DNA of 64,000 nt, taken from positions 17,094,501-17,158,500 of the forward strand of contig CM076960.1 in assembly GCA_039566865.1 (NCBI GenBank), read 5' to 3'. Position 1 is the stretch's first letter; every line of letters starts with the position of its first letter. This document shows positions 14,601 to 23,929 of this stretch, in pieces. The stretch is from Aurelia coerulea (Eukaryota > Cnidaria > Scyphozoa > Semaeostomeae > Ulmaridae). A model generated the notes under the pieces. That model was given only the letters and a program-made list of their open reading frames with translations. It made no database searches and was not told where the DNA came from. Position numbers and translations under genes: made by a program.

Positions 14601-17600
14601 GATATAAGAAAAGTATTCCGTGCAAAATGAACCTGTTGTTTAGAGACTCATTTCCTTGCTTCTTTTTCAGTTCGTTCTTTTCTCGTTTGTATCATTTTGT
14701 TGAGTTTATTATTCAAAGTTTTTGTGCACGTGCACATAATTTACTATTATGTTTGTAACATTTGGACAATTTATATTATTTTCATCATGAGAAACTCATG
14801 GCTACAAAAGATTTGTGCACACGTCTCTCTGGGTTGCAAGATTCAGTCTGAAAGAAAAGAGCAGACAGAAAAGATGTTTTTTATGGGGCAGTTTGCCCGG
14901 TATATCTAGGCCTGCCTATGGTGCAAAGTTTTTCTACCTACGAGGACAAACAAATTTGTAAGCAGACATTTTGATTTATATTCTTCGCTGTACATTTCGT
15001 TGATATTCTTTTATATTTCTAATCATGTTAGCTTTATTACTTATGTGTTTTGGGAGAATAATTTGTTGTTTGTTTGTTTTAGCAAACCGTTCAATATTCA
15101 AGCCAATAGTTTGCTATTGCGTTGTTTTGGCTTTTGGATGCGTTAGAATAAAGAGTCCCTAGTAGCTCAACTGGAGTTACAAAAAGAGTTTGTTTGTTTG
15201 CAGATGGTGCCAATATGACCATTAGCACTCAGTTTCTGTAATGAAATCGAACTTACAGTATACGATATTATCACTCCCAGGACCCCCAAAAGAATCAGAC
15301 TTATGCAAATATCCAACTTATAAAATCCAACTTAGGTGAAGAAATTCAAAGAATTCATGTCAATGGGGCTGGGACTGATAGTCTCTATCCAATTTGTCCG
15401 AAAGTTCTGATTAAGCAAGTTTGACTTATGCAAGTTTGATTGCATTCCCAAAAGGTGGTGCATGATCTCGTCTATTTTTTAAACTGTGCAGCTAAAGATA
15501 TACCTTACAATCTCTGCACCAAAGAGCTATGCAGGCTTTCTTCAGCACAGTCACATTGATATGGACTAAATTCTCTTTCCTTTAGAGGTAGTCTCCTGAA
15601 CAAGAGCAGATTTTGTAATACAATAGCAAAAGTTGTGTTTGGTTGACACCTCAATTCAAAGCGATTAGCGGCTGCAGACAAAGGAAATTCTCTCAACCAA
15701 TAATTCAAAACAAACAAAGCCGCGAAAGTTTCCCCAAAACTGGTAGGGCAAAATCTCGCCTTGTGCAAGCGAAAGATGGTTTTTAAGGGAAGTTATGTGC
15801 TTATAGCGAAAGAAGAAGGGCAAATCTAAAGTTCTGTCGCTTAGATTATATTTATTTGATTCAGGAGCGGAGCAGAAGGCATTGTAATTCTCGCGTCTTT
15901 AGGGCTTAAAATGAAACGATTACAAAACAGCTCCTAAATCAAATAAACATAATCTAAGCGACAGAACTTTAGATTTACCCTTCTTCTTTCGCTATAAGCA
16001 CATAACTTCCCTTAAAAACCATCTTTCGCTTGCACAAGGCGAGAGTTTGCCCTACCAGTTTTGGGGAAACTTTTGCGGCTTTGTTTGTTTTGAATTACTG
16101 GTTGAGAGAATTTCCTTTGTCTGCAGCCGCTAATCGCTTTCAATTGAGGTGTCAATCAAACGCAACTTTTGCTATTGTATTACAAAATCTGCTCTTGTTA
16201 GTCTCCTGTGGAACAGGAACACTCTAGATGATGAACTGAAGAGAGCTGATACCTTGAGAAGTTTTTAAAGGGGGATAGAAGAATGGGATGGAGAAAAAAG
16301 ATGTAAATGTTTCATTTGTAAATAATTTTGGTATATTGTAAGTAGTTGGTTTAAATTACAGGGTGTCCCAAAAAAATTGTCCGACATTTGATTAAATATT
16401 AAAAAATAATGAAATACTGAACGGGCTCTGTGGTAAGATGGCCATATTGCTGAGATTTTAAATTAACTTTAGACACCAGAAGCTACTAAATCGGCTAGAT
16501 ATTTACACAGTTGCTAGCTTTCGAAGATCAAGTTTGTGCGAAAGCTGAAACCAGACACCAAAAAATTGCATATTTTGTGAAAGTAGAATCTCGTTTATTA
16601 AAAACAAATCAAGTGGAGTTTCAAAAGCACTTTCGATAAACTAGCTTTCTATAACATTGAATCAAGGTTATGGATGCTAGGAGGAATCTTGTTCAGCAAA
16701 ATTTGGAATTGCCTCATCTTTCATTGATTAAGTTTCCATTCCATGTTTTTAAATACTTGCATTCTTAAGTAAATTTTGGCAATGGTTACGAGAATTAAAT
16801 AACTTTGGAAGGCCTAATTGGATTGCTCTGATATCGACTAGAGGTCAACATTGGACAGTCTCCTTTTACCTCTATTTTAGGACGTCTTTTAGGAAAACAA
16901 GTCAGTTAGGGGCCTCTGGTCTCAGCTGTCACACAAACTTGAACTTCAAAAGCTTGTAACTCCATGAATTCTTAGCGGATTCGCAAGATTCTGGCGTTTA
17001 AAATTAATTTAAAATCTTAGAAACAGGGTTACCTAACCAGGATCCTGTACATTTTATCGTCATTTTTCAACATTTAATAAAACATCAAACGATTTTTCTG
17101 GGACACCCTGTAGTTTTAGTAATCATGTATATATCAACTTTAAATAATGTTATGATGGTGATGATGATGATGAAGGAGTGCAGTCAAAATCACTCATCAA
17201 AGAAAGTGGAAAAGAACCTGATTTCGCTGAGTTCCAAGATTTTGCAGAGCAATACTTTCCTGCTGTCTTTGTGGTGCTGCGGCAGCTCTCTGGGGTGATG
17301 CTGCAGCTCTCTGGGGTGCCACAGCAGCTCTCTGGGCTGGCTGAGCTGCAGGTTGCTGAAAAGTAACTGCTGGTCTTTGGGGTGCAGGAGAATGACCACC
17401 AGCAGACAACCTTGGGTCAGTCCATGTTGTCACCTTTGTTTGATGATTTATGAAGTAACTGAAATATAAAATGAATTATCAATGATCATCCGATTTTCTA
17501 GCATGCGCACAGACTTTGCTGTTTTGACTGCAGCATAGCTCCTTTTCTTATTGCTGCCGAAGGCTGCCTTACTATTCTTGTTCAGTCAGCGAGCAAAATT

Positions 17601-19932
17601 AGCCTGCCTGCTGTCTGCCTGCTGCTTATCTGTCTGCCATCAGCCTATGTAGATGGGCCAGCTCATGGCTGCGGTTCGCGGGCTTGTGTTCTGTGAGCAT
17701 TTATCCAACAAACAACAACGAAAGTTTCCAACAAAAGATAATCTACTTAACTACCTAACTACGTCAATGGATGACAAAGGTTTATTTCTGACAATGCAAA
17801 ACTCAATATTACGGACCACGGAACCATGCCAAGAGCCTTGGACTCAGGAACTAGAAACGGGCGGAGGAGAGTAACTCAATATTCTAAATCATTTACCTTT
17901 TGAACCATTACCCAACTGTAAATTCAAACATAATACATGTTTCCTTAGCGATAATCATTCAATTAAATTCTATAAAATTGACCTCGCTACAGTCGCATTT
18001 GGTAAAAATACTAATCGACAGCACTCGCTGATTGATGTTATATCTAGTATAAATAATAGGTAAGGCTTTTCTTCTGCTATTATTATACCATAGCAAGGCA
18101 AGAGTCAAGGAAGAGATTAAGGCAAGGAAGTGCTCAGATTTGCAAACACTTTAAGCACTTCGTTCTCGGCATTTTTTCAAGGAATTCAGCAACATCACAA
18201 TGTCGTAATTTTGCAAAATGTGACGAATCGGCAATTTTCATCATCAATCAAAATGAAGAAAAAATTAAGGACGAATATGTCTACCAAACCTAGATTTTAT
18301 TACAGCAGCACATTTCAGCAGATAGTCTGCCAAAGCAATCACTCAGGACCGTGCAGGGAAAAAAGTTATTTTATTTTGAAAGTGGCCACTACTACTTTTT
18401 TGCTATTTTGAGCCCCCATTATTTTCATGTGTGCCTTTAAACAGACGCAAATCCTGTAACTCATGCTTACAATATACCATTCTGAATGGTTTTATCCTTG
18501 TTAACAAGTGTTCTGGCATTTCGAAAAGTAAAATTAAATTCACTATCTCCTCCGCAGAGGCCTTTTATACTTTTTTGATGGAACTATCTTAAACATTGGG
18601 ACTCATATCTGTATGCAATTACCAAAAACATTGTAATAATAATTTCTTTAATGTTTTTTCAACTCGCACAAATAAAAATGATCCATACAAAGTTGAAGAT
18701 GTCATCAGCGATGGTTCCTCAAGATTGGTAGAGTTAGAACTGTGAAATGTTATCGTTTTGACTTGATTACATCTATTTCATGGTAATTACTGAAGTGAAA
18801 TGACCAGGATGCGCACAAAAACATCACACATAACATTTTCCATATAATATTGCCTTGTCTTGAAGCTGGTTGGCTACAAAACGTTCCTCGTGCACTTTTT
18901 CAAGGCTGAAATTGCATGTTCAGACTATGCTATCCCAGGGCTCAAGACAGTTTAATTAGAGAGCCACAAAATGCCTCTGCGGAGGGGCCTTTTCGTCCAA
19001 TTTTACTATCACTTTTGCCAGAACACTTGTTGAAAAGGGATAAAACCATTCAGAATGATATATCTTAAGCATGAGTTACAGGATTTGCGTTTGTCTGAAG
19101 GTGCACATGAAAATAATGGGGGCTCAAAATAGCAAAAAAGTGGTAGTGGCCACTTTCAAAATAAAATAACTTTTTTCCCAGCACGATCCTGAGTGATTGC
19201 TTTGGCAGACTATCTGCTGAAATGTGCTGCTGTGATAAAATCTAGGTTTGGTAGACATTTATTTTGTACTTTTAATCTCAAATAACGCATTTTTGGTGTC
19301 CATTTCAGGAAAATAAATGCATTTAGGAAAAACAACAAGAGAACAAAAAATTGGGACCCAGTTGAAGCAATGAGCAACTCCCTTGCAAGGCGACAAGTAG
19401 TTCTATCAATTAAAAGAAACAGAGCTAAAATCGGATAACCCTGGGCAGAGATATTAGTAAATGAATTTGTTGTTGTAATGACCATTCTGTAGAAATTGAC
19501 CAAAAATTACATGAAAAGTAAACAATGTCAATTTCATCCAACTTTGCAAGTGAATATCTCCGGACTCAGGAGTCATAAAAGTCTACTTTCTGCTTTGTTT
19601 TGATCCTTAACATATCCTCTTTAAGACCATATATCATTGCGACGGTTTTGATTAAATTTGATTTTTGCGATATTTTGTATTTGTTTCCTTTATTTTTGCA
19701 TTCTGGATCACTGTGCGAAGGGCCTAAATAAAATTTGGGTGGGTGTGTGTGCGTTTCGAAACTCTTCATGCCAGTGTTTTGAATTTAAATCTTGAGATAC
19801 TTACTATCTGCGTTGATTGGCATCATATCTTGCTTCCCAACCAGGTGGGAGTTGCTGCACTGCTGGTCCACCTTGTTGAAAAGGGTGTTGTTGATATGAA
19901 CTAGGATAATTTTGTGAAGGATAAGCCGCCAT
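1816..19932 (-). CDS. WW-domain / UBA-like / GP-repeat protein, 11 exons, 445 aa
   Basis: Exons in order of transcription: 19932-19805, 17458-17218, 14165-14096, 13071-13007, 11138-11087, 10157-10070, 7444-7281, 6128-5921, 4471-4349, 3263-3151, 1901-1816 (TAA at 1818-1816). All joins have GT-AG borders and consistent phase, giving 1338 nt. The start is the first in-frame ATG, after a Gln/Tyr-rich leader. The WW domain (residues ~28-60) is split by intron 1 after RRY and has W32, the YYF triplet 43-45, W55 and P58. Then come a Gln/Ala-rich linker with QRAA repeats (~61-123), a helical segment resembling UBA/CUE folds (~147-186, ending LLQNMGY), an acidic EEPAA-type repeat (~240-262) and a tail with GPNKNL, GPNRNL, GPDPSL and GHNPSL units (~365-440). 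WW domains bind Pro-rich ligands and UBA/CUE folds often bind ubiquitin, so a cytoplasmic adaptor is plausible. The exon 2 donor (CAG/GTTCTT) is weak but is the one I found that keeps phase. I do not recognise the orthologue. Confidence 0.85.
1974..2395. mobile_element. TIR element with CCGGGGAAA repeats, TA duplication
   Basis: It lies in intron 10 of the WW gene, about 70 nt before the last exon. The left end GGATCTGTTCATATGGAG pairs with CTCCATATGAACAGGCCCC at the right, and TA flanks both sides. Inside, CCGGGGAAAT or its complement recurs several times in both orientations, making secondary hairpins. Confidence 0.7.
2531..3052. repeat. Truncated copy of the 34.6 kb foldback family
   Basis: This intron 10 stretch matches 34722-35127 by eye: TCTGAAATCTT, then AAAACCATCGTAATTTCT, then AAGATTTGGAACCTATG at the end. 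The left arm is missing. A second fragment lies at 13108-13215. Confidence 0.6.
3819..3836 (+). repeat. (ATC)n microsatellite
   Basis: A short run of ATC triplets in intron 9 of the WW gene. Confidence 0.8.
4013..4165 (-). repeat. Single arm of the ~600 bp LIR family
   Basis: It starts AACAAGGACAGATAATG and continues through ACAAAGCAATTTGTG and GCAGACAAAGGGAATTC. This matches the arm of the full element at 20944-21549 without its mirror arm. It lies in intron 9 of the WW gene. Confidence 0.7.
4180..4300 (-). repeat. tRNA-like SINE fragment
   Basis: Read on the minus strand it contains TGGTGCAGTGG, a good match to the pol III A box, and about 50 nt later GCTCGATCCCAG, a poor B box. I could not fold a complete cloverleaf, so it is more likely a tRNA-derived repeat remnant than a tRNA gene. 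Confidence 0.35.
6200..6465 (+). pseudogene. LINE reverse transcriptase C-terminal remnant
   Basis: It lies in intron 7 of the WW gene on the opposite strand. The translation contains VFESLHELAPQYLCDLF, then LPKKKSSDGQKIFSYRGAK and IWNDLP. This is the typical C-terminal tail of a non-LTR retrotransposon polymerase, where the RGA.xWN.LP signature follows a basic stretch. A one-base slip after KQASS breaks the tail, and no upstream polymerase domains are present. A 5'-truncated LINE insertion is the simplest reading. Confidence 0.7.
6679..7146. mobile_element. TIR element hosting a nested 178 bp MITE
   Basis: The left end GACCATTTTGACGATG, with GGAGACTGTGGAGAGCGG further in, is mirrored by CCGCTCTCCTCAGTCTCC and CGATCAGGTC at the right, flanked by TA. 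A second element (6859-7036) interrupts it. Intron 7 of the WW gene. Confidence 0.65.
6859..7036. mobile_element. 178 bp MITE, GACCTTTTAGCTATTCT ends, TA duplication
   Basis: The TIR GACCTTTTAGCTATTCT pairs with AGAATAGCTAAAAGGTC. A copy of exactly the same length lies at 58678-58855 and a diverged copy at 8855-8993, each next to TA. It is nested inside the 6679-7146 element. Confidence 0.8.
7509..7825. mobile_element. Copy of the CACGTATTTTTT / ATAAGAAAC foldback family
   Basis: It lies in intron 6 of the WW gene, about 65 nt upstream of the exon 7 acceptor. The end GCACGTATTTTTTGAAAG is mirrored by GTTTCTTATAAGCG...AAAAAAT. The inner sequence parallels 1360-1700. Confidence 0.6.
8855..8993. 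mobile_element. Diverged copy of the 178 bp MITE
   Basis: The ends GATCTTTTAGCTATAC and AGCTAAGAGGTT match the family, with a shortened centre. Intron 6 of the WW gene. Confidence 0.6.
9338..9873. mobile_element. CCGGGTGCGCC TIR element, copy 1
   Basis: 536 bp with TIRs CCGGGTGCGCCAAAATAAAC and TATGCACGTTTGGCAGGCC next to them, flanked by TA. A second, 601 bp copy at 37595-38195 lies inside the MAT gene. No transposase is encoded, so it is non-autonomous. Confidence 0.85.
10196..10545. repeat. One arm plus centre of the ~600 bp LIR family
   Basis: It begins ACAAGGACAGATTTGG and runs through GCGATTAGCGATCACAG to CGCCTCCCAATCGGC. The mirror arm is lost. It lies in intron 5 of the WW gene, close upstream of exon 6. 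Confidence 0.65.
10630..11016. mobile_element. Foldback with GTTTACACTAT...AACGGGGCC ends
   Basis: Blocks such as GTTTACACTATACC, ATACGGCATAAAACTG and CAGTTTTATGCCG are mirrored, ending GGCATAGTGTAAACGGGG. It ends about 70 nt from exon 5 of the WW gene. Related end sequences occur at 57715 and 58146. Confidence 0.6.
11590..11690 (+). repeat. (AAT)n microsatellite
   Basis: An interrupted run of AAT triplets of about 95 nt in intron 4 of the WW gene. Confidence 0.9.
11878..12363 (-). pseudogene. LINE reverse transcriptase C-terminal remnant, second family
   Basis: An uninterrupted minus-strand reading frame gives LDLTAAETIYRSLILPTFTY, which matches the end-of-polymerase motif AxxIYxSLILPxxxY, and later LVKLPKIKTENARKSF and RFMEAKIYNEQP. 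This is a different LINE family from the one at 6.2 kb. It is 5'-truncated at an in-frame TGA near 12366 and lies in intron 4 of the WW gene, on the same strand as the gene. Confidence 0.7.
12391..12986. mobile_element. 596 bp foldback, CAGGRTGTCC ends, TA duplication
   Basis: The left end CAGGATGTCC, an A tract and TTGTGCCCCG is mirrored by CGGGGCACAA, a T tract and GGGACACCCTG, with TA on both sides. It ends 18 nt from the exon 4 donor of the WW gene. Confidence 0.8.
13108..13215 (+). repeat. Fragment of the 34.6 kb foldback family
   Basis: AGCATAGGTTCCAAATTC through AAAAAGGCTGGTGTAAAG to CTACTGTTGGA matches 34606-34715. Confidence 0.6.
13452..14049. mobile_element. LIR element copy A, 8 bp target duplication
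   Basis: 598 bp made of two ~290 nt mirror arms. AGCTTGAA flanks both sides (13444-13451 and 14050-14057). Arm landmarks are GGACAGATTTGGTAATAC, AAAGCGATTAGCAATCG and CCACGGGCATTTAATT. It lies in intron 3 of the WW gene, 46 nt from the exon 3 donor. Confidence 0.85.
15599..16200. mobile_element. LIR element copy B, 8 bp target duplication
   Basis: 602 bp, nearly a perfect palindrome. GTCTCCTG flanks both sides (15591-15598 and 16201-16208). The arms are closer to each other than to the arms of the other copies, so they exchange information or arose recently. Intron 2 of the WW gene. Confidence 0.88.
16359..17110. mobile_element. 752 bp TIR element, CAGGGTGTCCC ends
   Basis: The left end CAGGGTGTCCCAAAAAA and the right end TTTTTCTGGGACACCCTG are flanked by TA. 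The inner sequence differs from the 12391 element, though the ends are alike. Intron 2 of the WW gene, about 100 nt from exon 2. Confidence 0.8.
18265..19262. repeat. ~1 kb foldback with ~290 nt arms
   Basis: CCAAACCTAGATTTTATTA at 18288 is mirrored near 19235. AATCCTGTAACTCATGC and CATTCTGAATGGTTTTATCC are mirrored near 19050. The spacer 18563-18996 is unpaired. Intron 1 of the WW gene. Confidence 0.7.
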
Positions 19933-20575
19933 TGCTTCTTCTTGACTAGAATCAATAATAATCCTCCGCAGAGACTGAAAACTTCACCCGCAGCTCAATA
20001 CTGAACAAACAATCAATGTTCTGAAGGAACTGAACAAACCATGAACAACAAAATAAAACAAAATTAGTACAAAATTGATAAATACCTCTCTTTTTCCTTT
20101 TTTTCTTTCTCTCTTTTTCACAAAATAAACAGTTTCTTACTGGGAGAAGACCGGAACTGTTTAATCAAAACATTGTGGTTGGCCTAAGCCCCCTAAGTCC
20201 AGACAAAAGTTGACAAACACTACCGTAAAAAGAGAGGTATTCATCAACTTTATACTAATTTTCCCCGCAACCTGTGGCGATACTTTGACAATTCCGTTTT
20301 TCAAATAACATTTTGCAATGTGGCGAAACGGGAATAAATTGGCTTGGTAAGCCAATAGAAAATGTTTGGCAACAATGTACTCCATGTTCGCTCGTTTGGT
20401 CAAAATTTCGGCGGGATTTCGGTAGCTAAGTAGCCCATGCTGCATGCAAATGGGTTGCAGGAAAGAAATGAGCATATGCTGCCAAGGCTTCTTCCTGAAA
20501 GGTGAATATAATGCCAGAAAAAGACGAGAAACTCCCAAGAAACCTCAAGGGCAAATTTTGTGAAATAAAATGTTC

Positions 20576-20751
20576 CAGGGGTGGCGCCAGGAATCTTCCG
20601 ACAGGGGGCTAAAATGGCTAGAAAATGCAGTTTTTATACGTCATTTTGCCAAATTTCCTCCGACAAGGACCCAAAATGTCCTCCAACGGGGGGCTAGATG
20701 CTTCCGGCGAGGGGCTGTAGCCCCCTTAGCCCTCCCCTGGCACCACCCCTG
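20576..20751. mobile_element. 176 bp hAT-like MITE with exact 8 bp duplication
   Basis: The ends CAGGGGTGGCGCCAGG and CCTGGCACCACCCCTG are imperfect TIRs. AAATGTTC occurs directly outside both (20568-20575 and 20752-20759). The CAGGGGTGG-type ends and 8 bp duplication fit the hAT superfamily. Confidence 0.9.
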
Positions 20752-20943
20752 AAATGTTCAAGTTTCCGAAAAGACAAAGCGATTTGCCTTCATGAAAAAT
20801 AGATTTCAAACCTCTGAGTGCGTCAATCAACTCAAGATGAACTGAGAAAGCAAAATATTATGATCGGATGCGTTGAAGGTGTGAAATCTATTCTTGAGGC
20901 TGTCAAACTTTATCCTTTGTTTTACAAAATTCACCCTTGCTCA

Positions 20944-21549
20944 AACAAGGACAGATAATGTTACAATAGGATCGCCTACCTTTTATTGACACCTAGATAC
21001 AAAGCGATTTGCAATTGCAGACAAAGGAAATTCTATGCCCGGTTGGTCATAAACAAAAACAAAGCAAACCGCAATAGTTTCCCAGAAACCCAGGTAGCTA
21101 GCCCGCTCATTGTGCATTCCAAAAATGGTTTTTAAAAGCAAACATAAGCATAGATTGAAAGAAGGAGGATACATCTAAACATCTGCCTCAGGCATTTTAT
21201 TCATTACCTGCAGAAGGCAATTTGGGAGGCGATTCAATTCCTGCATTTTTTAGTGCAATTGAAACACATACTGCTCAGCTTCTGTACCTAACGAATAAAA
21301 TGCCTGAGGCAGAAATTTAGATATACGATATAGCTATGCTCATGTTTGCTCTTAAAAACCATTTTTGGAATGCACAACGAGCGAGCTAGCTACCTGTGGG
21401 TTTCAGGGCAACTTTGCAGCATGCTTTGTTTTTGTCTATGTCTTGACCAACCGAGCATGGAATTCCCTTTGTCTGCAATCACAAATCGCTTTGTGTCTAG
21501 GTGTCAATAAAAAGTAGCCGATCCTATTGTAACATTATCAGTCCTTTTT
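20944..21549. mobile_element. LIR element copy C
   Basis: Mirror arms with ACAAGGACAGATAATG, GATACAAAGCGATTTGC and GAGCGAGCTAGCTACC. It belongs to the same family as 13452 and 15599 but to the subtype shared with the half copy at 4013. Intergenic. Confidence 0.8.
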
Positions 21550-21710
21550 AAAAATCAGTTTCTACTCATAAGAAACTGTCATGTTTTTTACGGGAGAGAC
21601 ACGATAAGAATACAAAAATGTGCACCAATTGTTTGCATTCGTATTTCTAATAAAATCATTTACATTGCTCGTTACAGATTAAAAATCCTTATGACCGGTG
21701 AGTCAAACAA

Positions 21711-21870
21711 TGGCAGATTTTGTACGACATAGCATCAGTTACTTTTTATTGACAACAGATTTCAAAGCAATTAGCGATTGCAGACAAAGGAAATTCTCTT
21801 AACCAGTTGCTCTGAAACCCAGGTAGCAAGAGCACTCGTTGCGCATGCCAAAAAAGTTGCCTTTCAAATA
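21711..21870. repeat. Half copy of the LIR family
   Basis: ATGGCAGATTTTGTACGAC through AAAGCAATTAGCGATTGC to GCACTCGTTGCGCATGCC matches one arm only. Confidence 0.65.
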
Positions 21871-22239
21871 TCTGAACAACTTTTTGACTCACCGATACAT
21901 GCCGATACAAAATGAATTTCGTATAATCATTTACAGTCAACATACAGTGAAGGTTTTCAAAAATATTTACCATCAACTAAGTTTTTAGTTTAAGATATAC
22001 TGAAGTTTTAGAAACAAGGTTGTGTTAATCTTTCTTCTCTTTTTTCAAACCAGGACATGAAATCGCCTGCTGGACGGACGTATCGTCTTACGACAAGCAC
22101 GTCATTTTGCGTGAAAACGGGACGAACAAATTTTTGACCTGCAAGTCATCAGATTTAGTCCGTCCGTTTATTGTTTTTATAGTCAGAACAAAATATACCA
22201 ATTCGGTCAGGTCAAGCGATGGGCATTAGCTTTAATATA

Positions 22240-22632
22240 TGGTTTATCTCTTTCATAATGCTCCCCAATAGCTAACTTGAACATAGATACTTCGTTTGTT
22301 GGTATTGATGCTTTGAGAGCAAAAACATTAATCCTGGAAGCTCAAATTTGCGTCCACTTTCAACCAATAGTGGGTGATGGTTTATTTACTTTCTTAATTT
22401 CAGATTTGTTTAGGCCAAAAGACAAAAGCTCTCGTTTGGAGGTGGACGCAAATTTGAGGTTTCAAGATTAATATTCCTACTCTCAAAATATGAGCAAACC
22501 ATGAACGAACGAGGTATCTATGCTCAAGTGAACTATCAAGGAACATTTTGAGAGAGATTAATCATTGATCAAAACTAAAATCATATCGCTGCGTCAAACC
22601 AAATCTGTGTTCTTTTTTGGGGACACCCTACG
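22240..22632. repeat. Fragment of the 61.2 kb TIR family
   Basis: TTGAACATAGATACTTCG, GCTTTGAGAGCAAAAACA and a terminal TTTTTTGGGGACACCCT match 61168-61770. The outer left end is missing. Confidence 0.6.
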
Positions 22633-23520
22633 CGCGGTAAGTGGGAGATTTTTTCCCCAAAAGCTTTGCACGTCTGCAAAGTCCCAGCAGACGAACAATT
22701 TCCAGAAGAAGTGTCCGACCAGACGACTTGTTCGTATTCTAGCGTGAAAATAGATATGGAATAGAACAACATACGATCTCTTCGAGTCACAACAACAGCC
22801 AACAATTCGTAAAATTACTATACGCATGCACAAATTACCTATACACGATGTCCTCTCGCTACAATTAATCCTTCTCCTTCAAAAGGAAGACAGTTTCAGC
22901 AATGAGCATCTTCCAAAATCGAAATAAACAGATTCTCCTATGACTGTTCGCCGATAGTCGATGGTCGTAGAATAGCAGCTATAACAAGGGTTTTAGGAAA
23001 AGTGAAGTTTAGGCCAAAAGCCCACTAATGAGCTACTTTTGTACCAATCTGAGGAAAAATTTCTTGTCACAGTCACAGTGTTATTTTCTGTGTGATAACC
23101 TGCCCTTGTAGCCAAACTGTCACAATCACAGCACAGCAAAGTACCTCCTCCGGCAGCCAGCAAACATGTTGATTAGTGGGTTTTAGGCCTAAATTGGACT
23201 GTTCATAAAACGCTTGCTATGAACAGCCCGTCAGAACCAAAAAGATCGGTTTGTCTTGTACAGTATTTGAAACAGTAAACAGAGCAAGGTTTCAGACAAT
23301 TCCTCACTCACAAATCTCCACGTTGATACTTGTTTGAGATCTTCTTATGTACTTGGAAATTCCTTCCAACACAAATAAATTAACTGTACATTTAGGCCAG
23401 TAACGATGTATAGGAAACTCATGAGAAATGTTTGGAAGCAAAAGCTGTCCAAAGATCCAAGGAGTTTTCAACCAGCATTGAACCGAAGAAGTTTCCTATA
23501 AAAAATGCGTGTACTTAACT

Positions 23521-23921
23521 CACGGGGAGGGGGGGGGGGGGTTCTTCCATAGTAAAGGTACCTGGGGAGGTGCCACGAGCAAGGGTATACTTTTTCGGAC
23601 TTCTAGTCTAGCCAAGGGTATCCTTTTTTGCAATTTTGGCCTTGCAACGGTCTAGCCAAGGGTATCATTTTTGAAAATATTGGTCCAGCGAACGGTCATA
23701 ATATCATACTTGGTACAAATTTGACAAATTCGTCGAGGAAATGGTCAAAATTGGTCTAGCCAAGGGAATCATTTTCGTAAAAATTGGTTCAGACAATGGT
23801 CAAATTGGTCTAGCCAAGGGTACCATTTTCGCAAAAATTAGTCTAGCCAACGGTACCCTTTTGAAGATGCTCGCGGCAGACCCCTTCCCAAAATTTGGCC
23901 AAGAACCCCCCCTCCCCCGTG
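23521..23921. mobile_element. 401 bp hAT-like element with exact 8 bp duplication, next to a stop codon
   Basis: The ends CACGGGGAGG followed by a G run and TTCTT, and GAACCCCCCCTCCCCCGTG, are TIRs. ACTTAACT flanks both sides (23513-23520 and 23922-23929). The body is a degenerate tandem of ~35-60 nt units with GGTCTAGCCAAGGGTA. The right duplication touches the TGA of the minus-strand GPI-protein gene at 23930. Confidence 0.88.
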
Positions 23922-23929
23922 ACTTAACT

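Larger units (their letters stand above)
19933..23512. other. Intergenic region between the WW gene and the GPI-protein gene
   Basis: It holds the putative WW gene promoter (not resolved; I saw no convincing TATA box near the ATG), a hAT-like MITE (20576-20751), a full LIR element (20944-21549), a half LIR copy (21711-21870) and a fragment of the 61 kb element (22240-22632). Open frames here, including one of 125 codons at 20161-20538, look like chance or repeat ORFs. Confidence 0.5.

Noticed and set aside
20161..20538. 125-codon minus-strand ORF
   Set aside because: No domain, no conserved pattern, starts without a clear context, and lies between MITEs just upstream of the WW gene; judged chance.
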